Origin: Streptomyces griseocarneus
Lineage (GTDB): Bacteria; Actinomycetota; Actinomycetes; Streptomycetales; Streptomycetaceae
DNA length: 64,000 nt
Direction of reading: 5' to 3'
Assembly: GCF_014655595.1 (NCBI RefSeq)
Contig: NZ_BNBL01000001.1
Location: 1 to 64,000 of the forward strand
The position numbers and the translations under genes were made by a program. Under the pieces are notes generated by a model. It ran no database searches. It saw only the letters and a program-made list of their open reading frames with translations, and was not told the DNA's origin. Positions within the stretch are counted from its first letter, which is position 1; each line of letters opens with the position of its first letter. Below, piece after piece: positions 1 to 14,392 of the stretch.

Positions 1-67
1 GCTAAGCCTTTCAGCGCCGATGGTACTGCAGGGGGGACCCTGTGGGAGAGTAGGACGCCGCCGAACT
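1..67 (+). rRNA. rrf: 5S ribosomal RNA, 3' end (partial)
   Basis: The window opens inside a 5S rRNA gene. The sequence shows the conserved 3' half, with the GATGGTACTGC segment, the GGGGGGACCCTGTGGGAGAG stem-loop region and the terminal GTAGGACGCCGCCGAAC stretch that pairs with the missing 5' end. It is followed seven bases later by an A/T-flanked hairpin, as expected for the last gene of an rRNA operon. The 5' portion lies outside the window and the exact mature 3' end is approximate. Confidence 0.9.
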
Positions 68-73
68 AATATT

Positions 74-125
74 AAAAAAAGCTCTGACGTGTGAACCTCG
101 GTTCACGCGTCAGAGCTTTTTTGTT
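74..125 (+). terminator. Rho-independent terminator of the rRNA operon
   Basis: A long inverted repeat (AGCTCTGACG.GTGAACC pairing with GGTTCACGCGTCAGAGCT) is flanked by a run of A on the left and a run of T on the right. It directly follows the 5S rRNA. The A and T runs also pair, so it could act in both directions. It is one of the few hairpins in the window with a true U-tract. Confidence 0.9.
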
Positions 126-184
126 TTCACGATGAACTGTGCGGTGTCATGCGGCGTTAACGTCGCGCGGGCACCATCCGCGGC

Positions 185-880
185 ATGGGGACTGAAGAGC
201 GGCTGGCAGCCGCAGGGGTGGGGCCCGGGGACGAGGTCGTCGTGCCGTCGTACGGGCCGGCCGCGGTCGCGGAGGCGGTTCGCGCAGTGGGGGCGCTGCC
301 CGTCTTCGCCGACATCGATCCGGGCAGTTACTGCCTCGACCCGGCCTCGGTGGCCGGCGCCCTGACGCCACGTACCGCCGCCGTCGTGCCCGTACACCTC
401 TTCGGTCACCCTGCCGACCTGATCGCCCTGCGGCTCGTCGCCGACGCCCACGGTGTGCTCCTCGTCGAGCCCACGGATGCCGCCGGCCTCACTCGTACGG
501 ACGCGGAGACGTCCCGGCGTCGGGCCAACGCCGCGTACCTCACCTCTCGTCTGACCGGCGTCCTCACGCCCGTGATCGCCGCTGAGGTGGGGCATCGCTA
601 CGACTCCTACGTCGTGCGTGTCCCCGGCAACGGCCGGCCGGACCGGGACGCCTTCGCGCGTGCTCTCCGCGCTCGTGGGGTGCGGTGCCGCGTGCCCGTA
701 CAGACGCCCGTGCACCGCATGCCGCCCTTTCGCCGGGAGTTGTGGCTTCCGGAGACCGAGCGGGCCGCCGACGAATGCCTTGCCCTGCCCGTGGACGCGG
801 AGATGACGCGGCGGGACCTGCAGCGGCTGGTGTCGGCGTGCAACGCTCTGGGCGGACTCGTTCCCCTTGCCGCGGCCTAG
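185..880 (+). CDS. DegT/DnrJ/EryC1/StrS aminotransferase-like protein, shortened
   Basis: The 231-residue product resembles the DegT/DnrJ/EryC1/StrS family of PLP sugar aminotransferases, but it is far shorter than the usual roughly 370 residues. The early part (GVGPGDEVVVPSYGP, then PVFADIDPGSYCLD and PVHLFGHPADL, residues about 11-80) and the C-terminal part (RYDSYVVRVP, then RGVRCRVPVQTPVHRMPPF) align in character with family blocks. The N-terminal 50 or so residues are missing. So is the central block that normally carries the PLP-binding lysine, which makes transaminase activity unlikely. An rRNA terminator lies immediately upstream, so a longer start is not available. It could be a degenerate paralogue or a repurposed binding protein. 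The start ATG has no clear ribosome binding site. Confidence 0.65.
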   Translation: MGTEERLAAAGVGPGDEVVVPSYGPAAVAEAVRAVGALPVFADIDPGSYCLDPASVAGALTPRTAAVVPVHLFGHPADLIALRLVADAHGVLLVEPTDAAGLTRTDAETSRRRANAAYLTSRLTGVLTPVIAAEVGHRYDSYVVRVPGNGRPDRDAFARALRARGVRCRVPVQTPVHRMPPFRRELWLPETERAADECLALPVDAEMTRRDLQRLVSACNALGGLVPLAAA

Positions 881-928
881 GTGGTCAAAAGCCCGTACGA
901 ACATCGGGTATGCTTTATCTCGTTGCCG

Positions 929-1004
929 GCCCCAATAGCTCAGTCGGCAGAGCGTCTCCATGGTAAGGAGAAGGTCAACGGTTCGATTCCGTTTTGGGGC
1001 TCCA
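929..1004 (+). tRNA. tRNA-Thr (anticodon GGT)
   Basis: A 76-base cloverleaf can be folded by eye. The acceptor stem is GCCCCAA with TTGGGGC, the D-arm contains AGCTCAGTCGGCAGAGC, and the anticodon stem TCTCC/GGAGA encloses the loop ATGGTAA with anticodon GGT. The T-arm contains GGTTCGATTCC, and CCA is encoded at the 3' end. GGT reads the threonine codon ACC, the preferred Thr codon in this G+C-rich genome. Confidence 0.96.
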
Positions 1005-1010
1005 TCACAA

Positions 1011-1040
1011 GAAGGCCCCCGCCATTCGGCGGGGGCCTTC
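1011..1040. terminator. Hairpin terminator between tRNA-Thr and osaC
   Basis: A perfect 13-bp stem (GAAGGCCCCCGCC with GGCGGGGGCCTTC) encloses the loop ATTC-like bases 1024-1027. It sits seven bases after the tRNA and ten bases before the stop codon of the convergent osaC gene, so it probably ends transcription from both sides. Confidence 0.8.
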
Positions 1041-1049
1041 TTGCTGTCG

Positions 1050-3707
1050 TCACTCCTGCGGTTCGGGCACGCGCATCGCGAGGATGGCCATGTCGTCCGA
1101 GGCCGGTTCGGCGGCGAAACGTTCGACCGCGCGCAGGATCCGCGCGGCGACGGCGCCCGCCGTGAGGCCCGTACACGTCGTCAGGACGTCCGTCAGGCCG
1201 TCGTCGCCCAGCATGCGCGTACCCTCGCGGCGCTCGGTGACGCCGTCGGTGACGCACAGCAGGACGTCGCCGGGGTCCAGCGTGACCGTCTGCTCGTACA
1301 GCTCGAGGTCCTCCATGACGCCCAGCAGCGGTTGCGGATCGGCCGCGGGCTCGACGGTGCCGTCCTGGCGCAGGCGCAGCGGGAGCGGATGGCCGGCGCA
1401 GACGACCTTCAGGAGGGCGCTGCCGTCGGGCTGGGGCCACAGTTCGCCGTAGAGGAGCGTGAGGAAGCGGCTGCGGGCGCCCTCGTCGAGGATGGCCGCG
1501 TTCAGCCGCTGCAGCACTGCCGGGCCCCCGAAGCCCTCGCGGGCCAGCAGGCGCAGGGCGTGGCGGGCCAGGCCGGTGACGGCGGCGGCCTCCGGTCCCG
1601 TGCCGCAGACGTCGCCGATCGCGAAGCCGTACGCGCCGTCGCGGATGGGGAAGAGGTCGTAGAAGTCGCCGCCGACCTCGTTGCCCTCGCCCGCCGCGCG
1701 GTAGATGACCTCGACCTCCACGCCGGGGACGTCCGGCAGTTCGGGCGGGAGGAGGCTGCGCTGGAGGCTCTGGCTGATGGCGGTGCGCTCGCTGTAGAGC
1801 CGGGCGTTGTCCAGCGCGAGCGCGGCCCGGCGGGAGAGGTCCTCGGCGAGTTCCAGGATCTCCTGGCGGAAGTGGTCGTCGGTGGGCTTGCCGAGCGTGA
1901 GCATGCCGATGACGCGGTTGCGGGCGACGAGCGGCAGGACGACCGTCTCCCCGCCGACCGCGGCCGCCGTGGCGAGTGAGGTGCCGGGGGCCGGCATGTT
2001 TCCCGTGGTGTCGGCGAGGCCGAGGCTGCGCAGTGAGGTGCGCAGGGCGGCGGAGTGGGCGGCCTCGGTGGGGGCGGTCCAGACGCGGGCGCCGGGAGTG
2101 GGGACCGGTTCGGGCGGGGCGACCTTGGCCAGCAGGGCCTTGAGGCCGTCGATGCGGTCCTCGTCCTCGTGCAGGACGTAGGAGAGCTCGGGCTCCGAGG
2201 ACTGGTCGGCGATGGTGTAGACGGCGCACCAGGCGGCGAGGGTGGGGACGGTCATCTGGGCCATGAGGGCCAGCGTCTGGTCCCGGTCGAGGGTTCCGGC
2301 GAGCAGGTCGGAGGCCTCGACGAGGAAGGAGAGCGAGCCGCGGCGGAGGCGTTCCAGCTCGCCGAGGCGGGCGGATTCGACGGCCAGGGCGATGCGGTCG
2401 GCGGCGAACTGCAGGCGCAGGGCTTCTTCGTTGCCGTAGCGCCGGGGCGATTCGGCGGCGACGCCGAGCGAGCCGGTGAGGCGGCCCTCGACCTTGAGGG
2501 GCACGGTGACGACCGAGCGCATGCCGGTGTCGTTGAGGAGGGGCACGGCGCCGGGGACGGCGGCGAGGTCGTCGTGGACGGCGGGCATCCGGGCGGAGCC
2601 GTAGCGTCCGGTGCCCGCCTCGACGGGGACGCGGGCGAAGCGCTGGCGGGTGGAGGGCAGGCCGGTGGAGGCGCGGACCTCCAGTTCCGTCTCGTCGTCG
2701 GTGGCGAGCAGCAGATAGGCGGAGTCGCCGTCGAGCATGTCGCGGGCGCGTTCGACGGTGCGCTGGAGCAGTCCGTCGAGGTCGTCGGGGGCGGGGGAGC
2801 CGATGAAGACCTCGAAGGGGTCGGCGGAGGTGCCGCGGTCGCCGGTGCCCGAGTCGCCGGCGGAGGAGCGGGGCGGGCTCTGCAGGACGGCGCGCTCCTC
2901 GTCCCGTACGAGCAGGCAGACGGTCGAGGGGGCGCCCGCGGTGTCGCGGACGCGCAGGTGGGAGGCGTAGACGGGGATGACGCGGCCGTCGGCGCCCCTT
3001 ATGCCGTAGGAGCCCTCCCAGCGGGAGAGGCGCAGGGCCTCGGCGATGCCGGTGGAGGTGCCGGGGGTGTGGGGCCAGGCGGCGAGGTCGGTCAGGGGCT
3101 TGCCGAGGATCTGGTCGTGGGTGAAGCCGAAGAGTTCGTGGGCGTCGTCGTTCCAGGCGGTGATGGCCCCGGTGTGGTCGATCTGGACGACGGCGACGCG
3201 GACGCGGGTGTCGGCGAGCGGGAGCGCCTCGGCGGGGAGGGCGGGGCCGGCGGAGCGGGTGCCGGCCGGGCGGTCGGGCAGGTCGAGGCGGAACCACACG
3301 GTCTTCGCGGTGGCGGTGTACTCGACGCCCCAGCGGGAGGCGATGGCCGCGCACAGGAGCAGGCCGCGGCCGCCCTCGCGGTCGACGCTGCCGAACTGGC
3401 GTCCGGGTTCCTGCAGCGGAACTTCGCGTTCGGGGTAGCGGTCCGCAACCTCCACGCGCACGCCGGTGTTCATACGTACGCAGAGCACGTCCGCATGAGT
3501 GCCTGCGTGGACGACGGCATTGGTGACGAGTTCGCTGGTCAGGACGACGGCATCGTCGATGATGTCGGGGAAGCCCCAGCCCTGGAGGGTGTCCCGGACG
3601 AAGGCCCGGGCGGCGGCGACCGAGCGTCCGACCGGCTCGAAGGTGGCGGCTGCCCGCGCGGTGATCACAGGTCTCCTCGTGTACGTCTCGGCGATCTGCT
3701 CACGCAT
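1050..3707 (-). CDS. osaC: OsaC-type multidomain regulator: anti-sigma ATPase, PAS, GAF, SpoIIE phosphatase
   Basis: The 885-residue protein reads as a cytoplasmic stress-signalling phosphatase. Residues about 25-145 form an RsbW/SpoIIAB-type HATPase domain. Residues about 160-275 are a PAS domain, 300-448 and 460-640 are GAF-like, and 660-880 are a SpoIIE/PP2C phosphatase with metal-binding acidic motifs (VGGDFYD, GDVCGTG, VTDGVTE, SDDMA). In S. coelicolor the OsaC protein, next to osaAB, has the same architecture and modulates recovery from osmotic stress. The divergent osaA lies 213 bases away here, which supports that assignment. The start ATG is preceded by GGAGGGGC at good spacing. Its sigma-factor or anti-anti-sigma partner is not encoded in the window. 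Orthology is inferred from domain order and context. Confidence 0.85.
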   Translation of the reverse strand: MREQIAETYTRRPVITARAAATFEPVGRSVAAARAFVRDTLQGWGFPDIIDDAVVLTSELVTNAVVHAGTHADVLCVRMNTGVRVEVADRYPEREVPLQEPGRQFGSVDREGGRGLLLCAAIASRWGVEYTATAKTVWFRLDLPDRPAGTRSAGPALPAEALPLADTRVRVAVVQIDHTGAITAWNDDAHELFGFTHDQILGKPLTDLAAWPHTPGTSTGIAEALRLSRWEGSYGIRGADGRVIPVYASHLRVRDTAGAPSTVCLLVRDEERAVLQSPPRSSAGDSGTGDRGTSADPFEVFIGSPAPDDLDGLLQRTVERARDMLDGDSAYLLLATDDETELEVRASTGLPSTRQRFARVPVEAGTGRYGSARMPAVHDDLAAVPGAVPLLNDTGMRSVVTVPLKVEGRLTGSLGVAAESPRRYGNEEALRLQFAADRIALAVESARLGELERLRRGSLSFLVEASDLLAGTLDRDQTLALMAQMTVPTLAAWCAVYTIADQSSEPELSYVLHEDEDRIDGLKALLAKVAPPEPVPTPGARVWTAPTEAAHSAALRTSLRSLGLADTTGNMPAPGTSLATAAAVGGETVVLPLVARNRVIGMLTLGKPTDDHFRQEILELAEDLSRRAALALDNARLYSERTAISQSLQRSLLPPELPDVPGVEVEVIYRAAGEGNEVGGDFYDLFPIRDGAYGFAIGDVCGTGPEAAAVTGLARHALRLLAREGFGGPAVLQRLNAAILDEGARSRFLTLLYGELWPQPDGSALLKVVCAGHPLPLRLRQDGTVEPAADPQPLLGVMEDLELYEQTVTLDPGDVLLCVTDGVTERREGTRMLGDDGLTDVLTTCTGLTAGAVAARILRAVERFAAEPASDDMAILAMRVPEPQE

Positions 3708-3920
3708 GTGCAGCGCCCCTCCATTGCCCTGGCCGGATGCCAGGTTACTTACCTCCGCCAGGTCTGCGGATGGCGGTGCACAGGGATTCCACCTTGCGGG
3801 GTGCGGGTGGACCGTGTGCGATGCTGCCGACTGTTATGGCCTGGTAGGGCCGGGGTGAAACACTGGGAAAGCTCGAAGCGGAAGCCCGGCGAGGATGATC
3901 GACCCAGCGGGAGGGACACG

Positions 3921-9404
<5,484 letters not shown>

Positions 9405-9678
9405 CGGAATCTCGTTCACTATTTGACGATCTGCTGACGGAGTGTGGCCGAGGACGTGTGGGGCACCGGTATTCGGGGAACCTTCTGGTCTCCCACCACG
9501 TTTCTGCTACGTGCACAGTGACATCGCGGTGACAGGGTGTGGTGACGGCCGGGGTGCGGCTACCATGACCGGCACAAGGACGGGCGGCGCAAGGGAGTCG
9601 TCCCCTGGGGCGGCGCCCGGTACTTCCCCCGGCTCTTCGAGCTGGGGAGACCCCAAGCCGGGACGAGGAGGACGGGGC

Positions 9679-10365
9679 ATGGTGCAGAAGGCCAAGATCC
9701 TCCTGGTCGATGACCGGCCGGAAAATCTGCTGGCGCTGGAGGCCATCCTCTCGGCGCTCGATCAGACACTGGTGCGGGCATCGTCAGGGGAGGAAGCGCT
9801 CAAGGCGCTGCTGACGGACGACTTCGCGGTGATCCTGCTGGACGTTCAGATGCCCGGCATGGACGGCTTCGAGACCGCCGCGCACATCAAGCGGCGGGAG
9901 CGGACCCGGGACATCCCGATCATCTTCCTCACCGCCATCAACCACGGTCCCCACCACACCTTCCGCGGCTACGCGGCCGGCGCGGTGGACTACATCTCCA
10001 AGCCCTTCGACCCGTGGGTGCTGCGCGCCAAGGTCTCGGTCTTCGTCGAGCTGTACATGAAGAACTGCCAGCTGCGCGAGCAGGCCTCCCTGTTGCGCCT
10101 GCAGCTGGAGAGCGGCCAGTCCGGCCGCGGCGGGGCGATAGAACCCCAGGAGCCGGCCGGCCTGCTCGCGGAGCTCTCCGCGCGGCTCGCCGCCGTCGAG
10201 GAGCAGGCCGAGGCGCTCTCCAAACAGCTGGACGAGTCCGCCGACGCCGCCGCGGTCGCCACCGCCGCCCATCTGGAGCGCAAGCTCACCGGGCTGCGGC
10301 GGGCCCTGGACGCCCTGGAGCCCGGCACCGGCAGCGGCGCGAGCCCGCTCCCCGCGCCGAACTGA
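9679..10365 (+). CDS. osaB: OsaB-type response regulator with C-terminal coiled coil
   Basis: The 228-residue protein has a CheY-like receiver at residues about 4-120, with phospho-acceptor Asp55 in LLDVQMPGMDG and the conserved Lys in YISKPF. A C-terminal region (about 150-215) rich in Glu, Ala and Leu looks like a coiled coil. There is no recognisable DNA-binding domain, so its output may be protein-protein. The chosen ATG has GAGGAGGACGGGG upstream; the open frame further upstream lacks a comparable site. It follows osaA on the same strand after about 275 bases. In S. coelicolor OsaB is the partner of OsaA and is needed for osmotic adaptation and aerial growth. The function here is inferred from that. 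Confidence 0.85.
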   Translation: MVQKAKILLVDDRPENLLALEAILSALDQTLVRASSGEEALKALLTDDFAVILLDVQMPGMDGFETAAHIKRRERTRDIPIIFLTAINHGPHHTFRGYAAGAVDYISKPFDPWVLRAKVSVFVELYMKNCQLREQASLLRLQLESGQSGRGGAIEPQEPAGLLAELSARLAAVEEQAEALSKQLDESADAAAVATAAHLERKLTGLRRALDALEPGTGSGASPLPAPN

Positions 10366-10468
10366 CCCGTAGCCCCGCCCCTTGACGTCGTGTCACCCGT
10401 GTCACCACAGCATCACGACACGAATGGGTGAACGACCGGCCGCACGTGTACCGCAGGGCGGACACCGG

Positions 10469-10474
10469 TAATCT
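10469..10474 (+). promoter_or_regulatory. Candidate -10 element for a leaderless ftsK transcript
   Basis: TAATCT ends seven bases before the ftsK ATG, and no purine-rich ribosome site lies between them. This spacing puts the predicted transcription start at or next to the start codon, the typical actinobacterial leaderless arrangement. No convincing -35 is visible. Confidence 0.5.
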
Positions 10475-10481
10475 CGGCACC

Positions 10482-13220
10482 ATGGCCTCACGTACGTCCG
10501 GCAAGGGTTCCCAGAGCACGGCGGGCAACTCGAAGCAGCGCGCCGGACGTCCCGGGGGCGCCGCCAAGAAGGCGCCCGCCAAGGCACCCGCGAAGTCACC
10601 CGCCAAGAAGGCGCCCGCCAAGTCCGCGGCCCGCCCGCCCGCGCGCAAGGCGGCCGCCAGGAAGCCCGCCGCCAAGGCGGCGCCCAAGCGGCCCGGCGGC
10701 GCCCGCCGCGTCGGAGCCGGGCTGGCGCACGGCGCCGGCGCGCTGTTCCGTGGCGTCGGCCGCGGCGCCAAGGGACTGGACCCGGCCCACCGCAAGGACG
10801 GCCTCGCCCTGCTGCTGCTCGGCGCGGCGCTCGTCGTCGCCGCCGGCACCTGGTCGACCCTCGACGGCCCGGTGGGCGACCTCATAAGACTGCTCGTCAC
10901 CGGCGCGTTCGGCCGCCTCGACCTGGTCGTGCCCGTACTGCTCGGTGTCATCGCCCTGAGGCTCTTCCGCCACCCCGAGCGGCCCGAGGCCAACGGACGG
11001 ATCGTCATCGGTCTGTCCGCGCTGGTCATCGGCGTCCTCGGGCAGGTCCACGTGGCCTGCGGGTCGCCCGGCCGCGGCGACGGCTCCCAGGCCCTGCAGG
11101 ACGCGGGCGGCCTGATCGGCTGGGCCGCCTCCAAGCCCCTGCTGTACTCGGTCGGCGAGGTCCTGTCCGTACCCCTGCTGGCCCTGCTCACCGTCTTCGG
11201 GCTGCTGGTGGTCACGGCGACGCCCGTCAACGCCATCCCGCGGCGGCTGCGAGAGCTCGGCGTGCGGCTGGGCGTCGTCGAGCCCCGGCCCGGGGAGTAC
11301 GACCCGAGGGCCGAGGAGGCCTACGCCGAGTACGACGACGAGTGGCGCGACGCGGCGCCCGCCCGCCGCCCCCGGCGCGCGCCCGCCACCGGTCCCGAGG
11401 CCGCCGAGGCGGAAGAGCTCGGCAAGCGCCGCACGCCGCGCCGGACGCCCGTGGCACCCCCGGCGGGCCGCGAGCCCGACGCGGTGGACATCGCGGCGGC
11501 GGCCGCGGCGTCGCTGGACGGAGCCGTCCTGCACGGCGTCCAGCCCTCCCCGCTCGTGGCCGACCTCAGCAGCGGGCTCTCGCCGGACGCCGGCCGGACC
11601 GGCGCCCCCGCGCCCGCCCGCGGCGCCGGACGCGCGGCACAGGCCGCGCCCGAGCCGACCCCCGCCGCCGTACCCGACCTCACCAAGCCCGCGCCCGAAC
11701 CCACCGGAGGGCTGCCCGCGCGCGCCGAGCAGCTCCAGCTCGCCGGGGACATCACCTACTCCCTGCCCTCGCTCGACCTGCTGGAGCGCGGCGGCCCGGG
11801 CAAGGCCCGCAGCGCTGCGAACGACGCGATAGTGGCCGCGCTGACCAACGTCTTCGCGGAGTTCAAGGTCGACGCGGCCGTCACCGGCTTCACCCGGGGC
11901 CCGACGGTCACCCGCTACGAGGTCGAGCTGGGCCCGGCCGTCAAGGTCGAGCGGATCACCGCGCTCACCAAGAACATCGCCTACGCCGTCGCCAGTCCGG
12001 ACGTACGGATCATCAGCCCGATCCCCGGCAAGTCGGCCGTCGGCATCGAGATCCCCAACACCGACCGCGAGATGGTCAACCTCGGGGACGTGCTGCGCCT
12101 GGCGGCCGCCGCCGAGGACGACCACCCCATGCTCGTCGCGCTCGGCAAGAACGTCGAGGGCGGCTACGAGATGGCCAACCTCGCCAAGATGCCGCACATC
12201 CTGGTGGCCGGCGCCACCGGCTCCGGCAAGTCGTCCTGCATCAACTGCCTGATCACCTCGCTGATGGTGCGCGCCACCCCCGAGGACGTGCGGATGGTGC
12301 TGGTCGACCCCAAGCGCGTCGAGCTGACCGCCTACGAGGGCATCCCGCACCTGATCACCCCGATCATCACCAACCCCAAGCGGGCCGCCGAGGCGCTGCA
12401 GTGGGTCGTGCGCGAGATGGACCTGCGCTACGACGACCTGGCCGCCTACGGCTTCCGGCACATCGACGACTTCAACGCGGCCGTGCGGGCCGGGAAGGTC
12501 AAACCGCCGGAGGGCAGCGGCCGGGAGCTCACGCCGTACCCGTACCTGCTGGTCATCGTCGACGAGCTGGCGGACCTGATGATGGTGGCCCCGCGCGACG
12601 TCGAGGACTCCATCGTCCGCATCACCCAGCTCGCCCGGGCCGCCGGCATCCACCTGGTGCTCGCCACCCAGCGGCCGTCCGTCGACGTCGTCACCGGCCT
12701 GATCAAGGCGAACGTCCCCTCCCGGCTCGCCTTCGCCACCTCCTCGCTCGCCGACAGCCGGGTCATCCTCGACCAGCCGGGCGCCGAGAAGCTGATCGGC
12801 AAGGGCGACGGGCTCTTCCTGCCCATGGGGGCCAGCAAGCCGGTCCGCATGCAGGGCGCGTTTGTGACCGAGGCCGAGGTGGCCGCCGTCGTCCAGCACT
12901 GCAAGGACCAGATGACGCCGGTCTTCCGCGACGACGTCACCGTGGGCACGGCGAAGAAGAAGGAGATCGACGAGGACATCGGCGACGACCTCGACCTGCT
13001 GTGCCAGGCCGCCGAGCTCGTCGTCTCCACCCAGTTCGGCTCGACCTCGATGTTGCAGCGGAAATTGCGTGTGGGATTCGCCAAGGCGGGCAGACTGATG
13101 GACCTGATGGAGTCGCGTGGCATCGTGGGCCCCAGCGAGGGCTCCAAGGCGCGCGATGTGCTCGTCAAGCCCGACGACCTGGACGGGGTCCTGGCGGTCA
13201 TCCGCGGGGACGCCTCCTAG
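10482..13220 (+). CDS. ftsK: DNA translocase FtsK/SpoIIIE
   Basis: The 912-residue DNA pump acts at division septa and in sporulation-associated chromosome segregation. Residues about 8-90 are a very Lys/Ala/Pro-rich tail. Four hydrophobic segments (about 107-250) anchor the protein in the membrane, followed by a disordered Ala/Pro/Arg linker. The motor domain has Walker A GATGSGKS at 577-584 and Walker B LLVIVDELADLMM. The C-terminal gamma winged helix (TSMLQRKLRVGFAKAGRLMD) recognises polar DNA sequences in the family. The ATG at 10482 is preferred over an in-frame upstream start because a -10-like TAATCT lies seven bases ahead of it. The basic tail could bind DNA nonspecifically; that is inference. 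Confidence 0.95.
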   Translation: MASRTSGKGSQSTAGNSKQRAGRPGGAAKKAPAKAPAKSPAKKAPAKSAARPPARKAAARKPAAKAAPKRPGGARRVGAGLAHGAGALFRGVGRGAKGLDPAHRKDGLALLLLGAALVVAAGTWSTLDGPVGDLIRLLVTGAFGRLDLVVPVLLGVIALRLFRHPERPEANGRIVIGLSALVIGVLGQVHVACGSPGRGDGSQALQDAGGLIGWAASKPLLYSVGEVLSVPLLALLTVFGLLVVTATPVNAIPRRLRELGVRLGVVEPRPGEYDPRAEEAYAEYDDEWRDAAPARRPRRAPATGPEAAEAEELGKRRTPRRTPVAPPAGREPDAVDIAAAAAASLDGAVLHGVQPSPLVADLSSGLSPDAGRTGAPAPARGAGRAAQAAPEPTPAAVPDLTKPAPEPTGGLPARAEQLQLAGDITYSLPSLDLLERGGPGKARSAANDAIVAALTNVFAEFKVDAAVTGFTRGPTVTRYEVELGPAVKVERITALTKNIAYAVASPDVRIISPIPGKSAVGIEIPNTDREMVNLGDVLRLAAAAEDDHPMLVALGKNVEGGYEMANLAKMPHILVAGATGSGKSSCINCLITSLMVRATPEDVRMVLVDPKRVELTAYEGIPHLITPIITNPKRAAEALQWVVREMDLRYDDLAAYGFRHIDDFNAAVRAGKVKPPEGSGRELTPYPYLLVIVDELADLMMVAPRDVEDSIVRITQLARAAGIHLVLATQRPSVDVVTGLIKANVPSRLAFATSSLADSRVILDQPGAEKLIGKGDGLFLPMGASKPVRMQGAFVTEAEVAAVVQHCKDQMTPVFRDDVTVGTAKKKEIDEDIGDDLDLLCQAAELVVSTQFGSTSMLQRKLRVGFAKAGRLMDLMESRGIVGPSEGSKARDVLVKPDDLDGVLAVIRGDAS

Positions 13221-13348
13221 CCGCTGCAAAAGATCCCTGACCAACCGTTTCTCTCGAGCATGAGCGGAGTTGAGCGAGGGGGGAGGGGCGATGTGCCACC
13301 GCTGTTACGCCAGAGCATTCTGATGGCCTACAAAGTCCGGCTTCCCGC

Positions 13349-13379
13349 TTGCCCGACCGTTTCGCATCCCCCCTAGACT
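13349..13379 (+). promoter_or_regulatory. Candidate promoter of the RodZ-like gene
   Basis: TAGACT (13374-13379) matches the actinobacterial -10 pattern, and TTGCCC (13349-13354) could be a -35 at 19-base spacing. A start near 13386 would give a short leader carrying the AAAGG ribosome site used by the start at 13420. Confidence 0.35.
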
Positions 13380-13419
13380 GAATCTCCAGCAGGTGGCTGC
13401 ACGCTCGAAAGGCGCCCAC

Positions 13420-14277
13420 GTGTCCATCGGCAACTCTCCAGAAGAGGATGACCGGCCCTCCGTCGAGGACGACCGGATCGAGGACGACCGGCCCTCCGTC
13501 GGACGATCCCTCCAGCAAGCCCGTATCGACGCCGGACTGACCGTGGACGAGGTCAGTTCGAACACCCGTGTACGCGTTCCGATCATTCACGCGATCGAAC
13601 AGGACGACTTCACCCGTTGTGGTGGACGCGTCTACGCCCGAGGACACATCCGCACCCTGGCGCGGGCCGCCGGCATCGACCCCGCCCCGCTCGTCGCGCA
13701 GTACGACGCCGAGCACGGCGGCCGCCCCGCACCCACCCCCGCGGCGCCGCTCTTCGACGCCGAGCGCATCCGCCCCGAGCCCCGGCGGCCCAACTGGACG
13801 GCCGCCATGGTGGCCGCCATCGTCGCCGTCGTCGGCTTCGTGGGGTTCACCCTCTTCAACGGCGGAGCGGAGAGCGGCCCCATCTCGGCCGACCCGGCCT
13901 CCAGCAAGCCGTCCGCGGCGCCCAGCGTCAAGAAGGGCTCCAAAAAGGTCTCCGACCCCAAGGTGTCCGACCCCAAGGCCGAGGCGTCCGCCAGCGCCAT
14001 CGCCGGCGTCCCGGCCAACAAGGTCACCGTCAAGCTGACCGCCGAGAACGGCCAGACCTGGATGTCGGCCAAGGACCACAACGGCAAGCTGCTGGAGGAG
14101 GGCGTGCTCAAGCGCGGCGCGTCCAAGACCTTCACCGACAGCAAGCGGATCGACCTGGTGCTGGGCAACGCCGGGGCCGTGCAGCTGTTCGTGAACGGCA
14201 AGGAGGTCAAGAACCTCGGCGACGACGGCCAGGTCCAGCGGCTGAGCTACACCCGGGGCGACCCCTCGGCGGGCTGA
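13420..14277 (+). CDS. RodZ-like helix-turn-helix membrane protein
   Basis: The 285-residue protein has an acidic N-terminal repeat (two EDDRPSV segments), then an HTH_25-type helix-turn-helix at about residues 30-100 ([24 protein letters not shown] region). One transmembrane helix follows at about 126-148 ([19 protein letters not shown]). After a Ser/Lys/Pro linker comes an external DUF4115-type domain with [11 protein letters not shown]. This is the RodZ layout, in which a cytoplasmic HTH contacts MreB or DNA and the outer part faces the wall. GTG 13420 has AAAGG seven bases upstream; an alternative GTG at 13393 would add nine residues. It lies between ftsK and rimO, where actinobacteria commonly carry it. 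The exact role is not known to me. Confidence 0.75.
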   Translation: MSIGNSPEEDDRPSVEDDRIEDDRPSVGRSLQQARIDAGLTVDEVSSNTRVRVPIIHAIEQDDFTRCGGRVYARGHIRTLARAAGIDPAPLVAQYDAEHGGRPAPTPAAPLFDAERIRPEPRRPNWTAAMVAAIVAVVGFVGFTLFNGGAESGPISADPASSKPSAAPSVKKGSKKVSDPKVSDPKAEASASAIAGVPANKVTVKLTAENGQTWMSAKDHNGKLLEEGVLKRGASKTFTDSKRIDLVLGNAGAVQLFVNGKEVKNLGDDGQVQRLSYTRGDPSAG

Positions 14278-14392
14278 CCGGGGCCGGGGGCGCACGACGC
14301 GGGGCGCGGCGGGCCGGTGGGTGATCAGGCTCTCCGCGCCCGTCGGCCACTCGGCAGCGGATGCGGCGCCGGGACAAAGTAGGCTGAGCCCT

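Noticed and set aside
2055..3920. Open frame joined to the front of osaA (would make a 2449-residue protein)
   Set aside because: It lies antisense to osaC, is Gly/Ala/Val-rich without domains, and the GTG at 3921 has a proper ribosome site. It is a frame shadow of high-G+C coding DNA.
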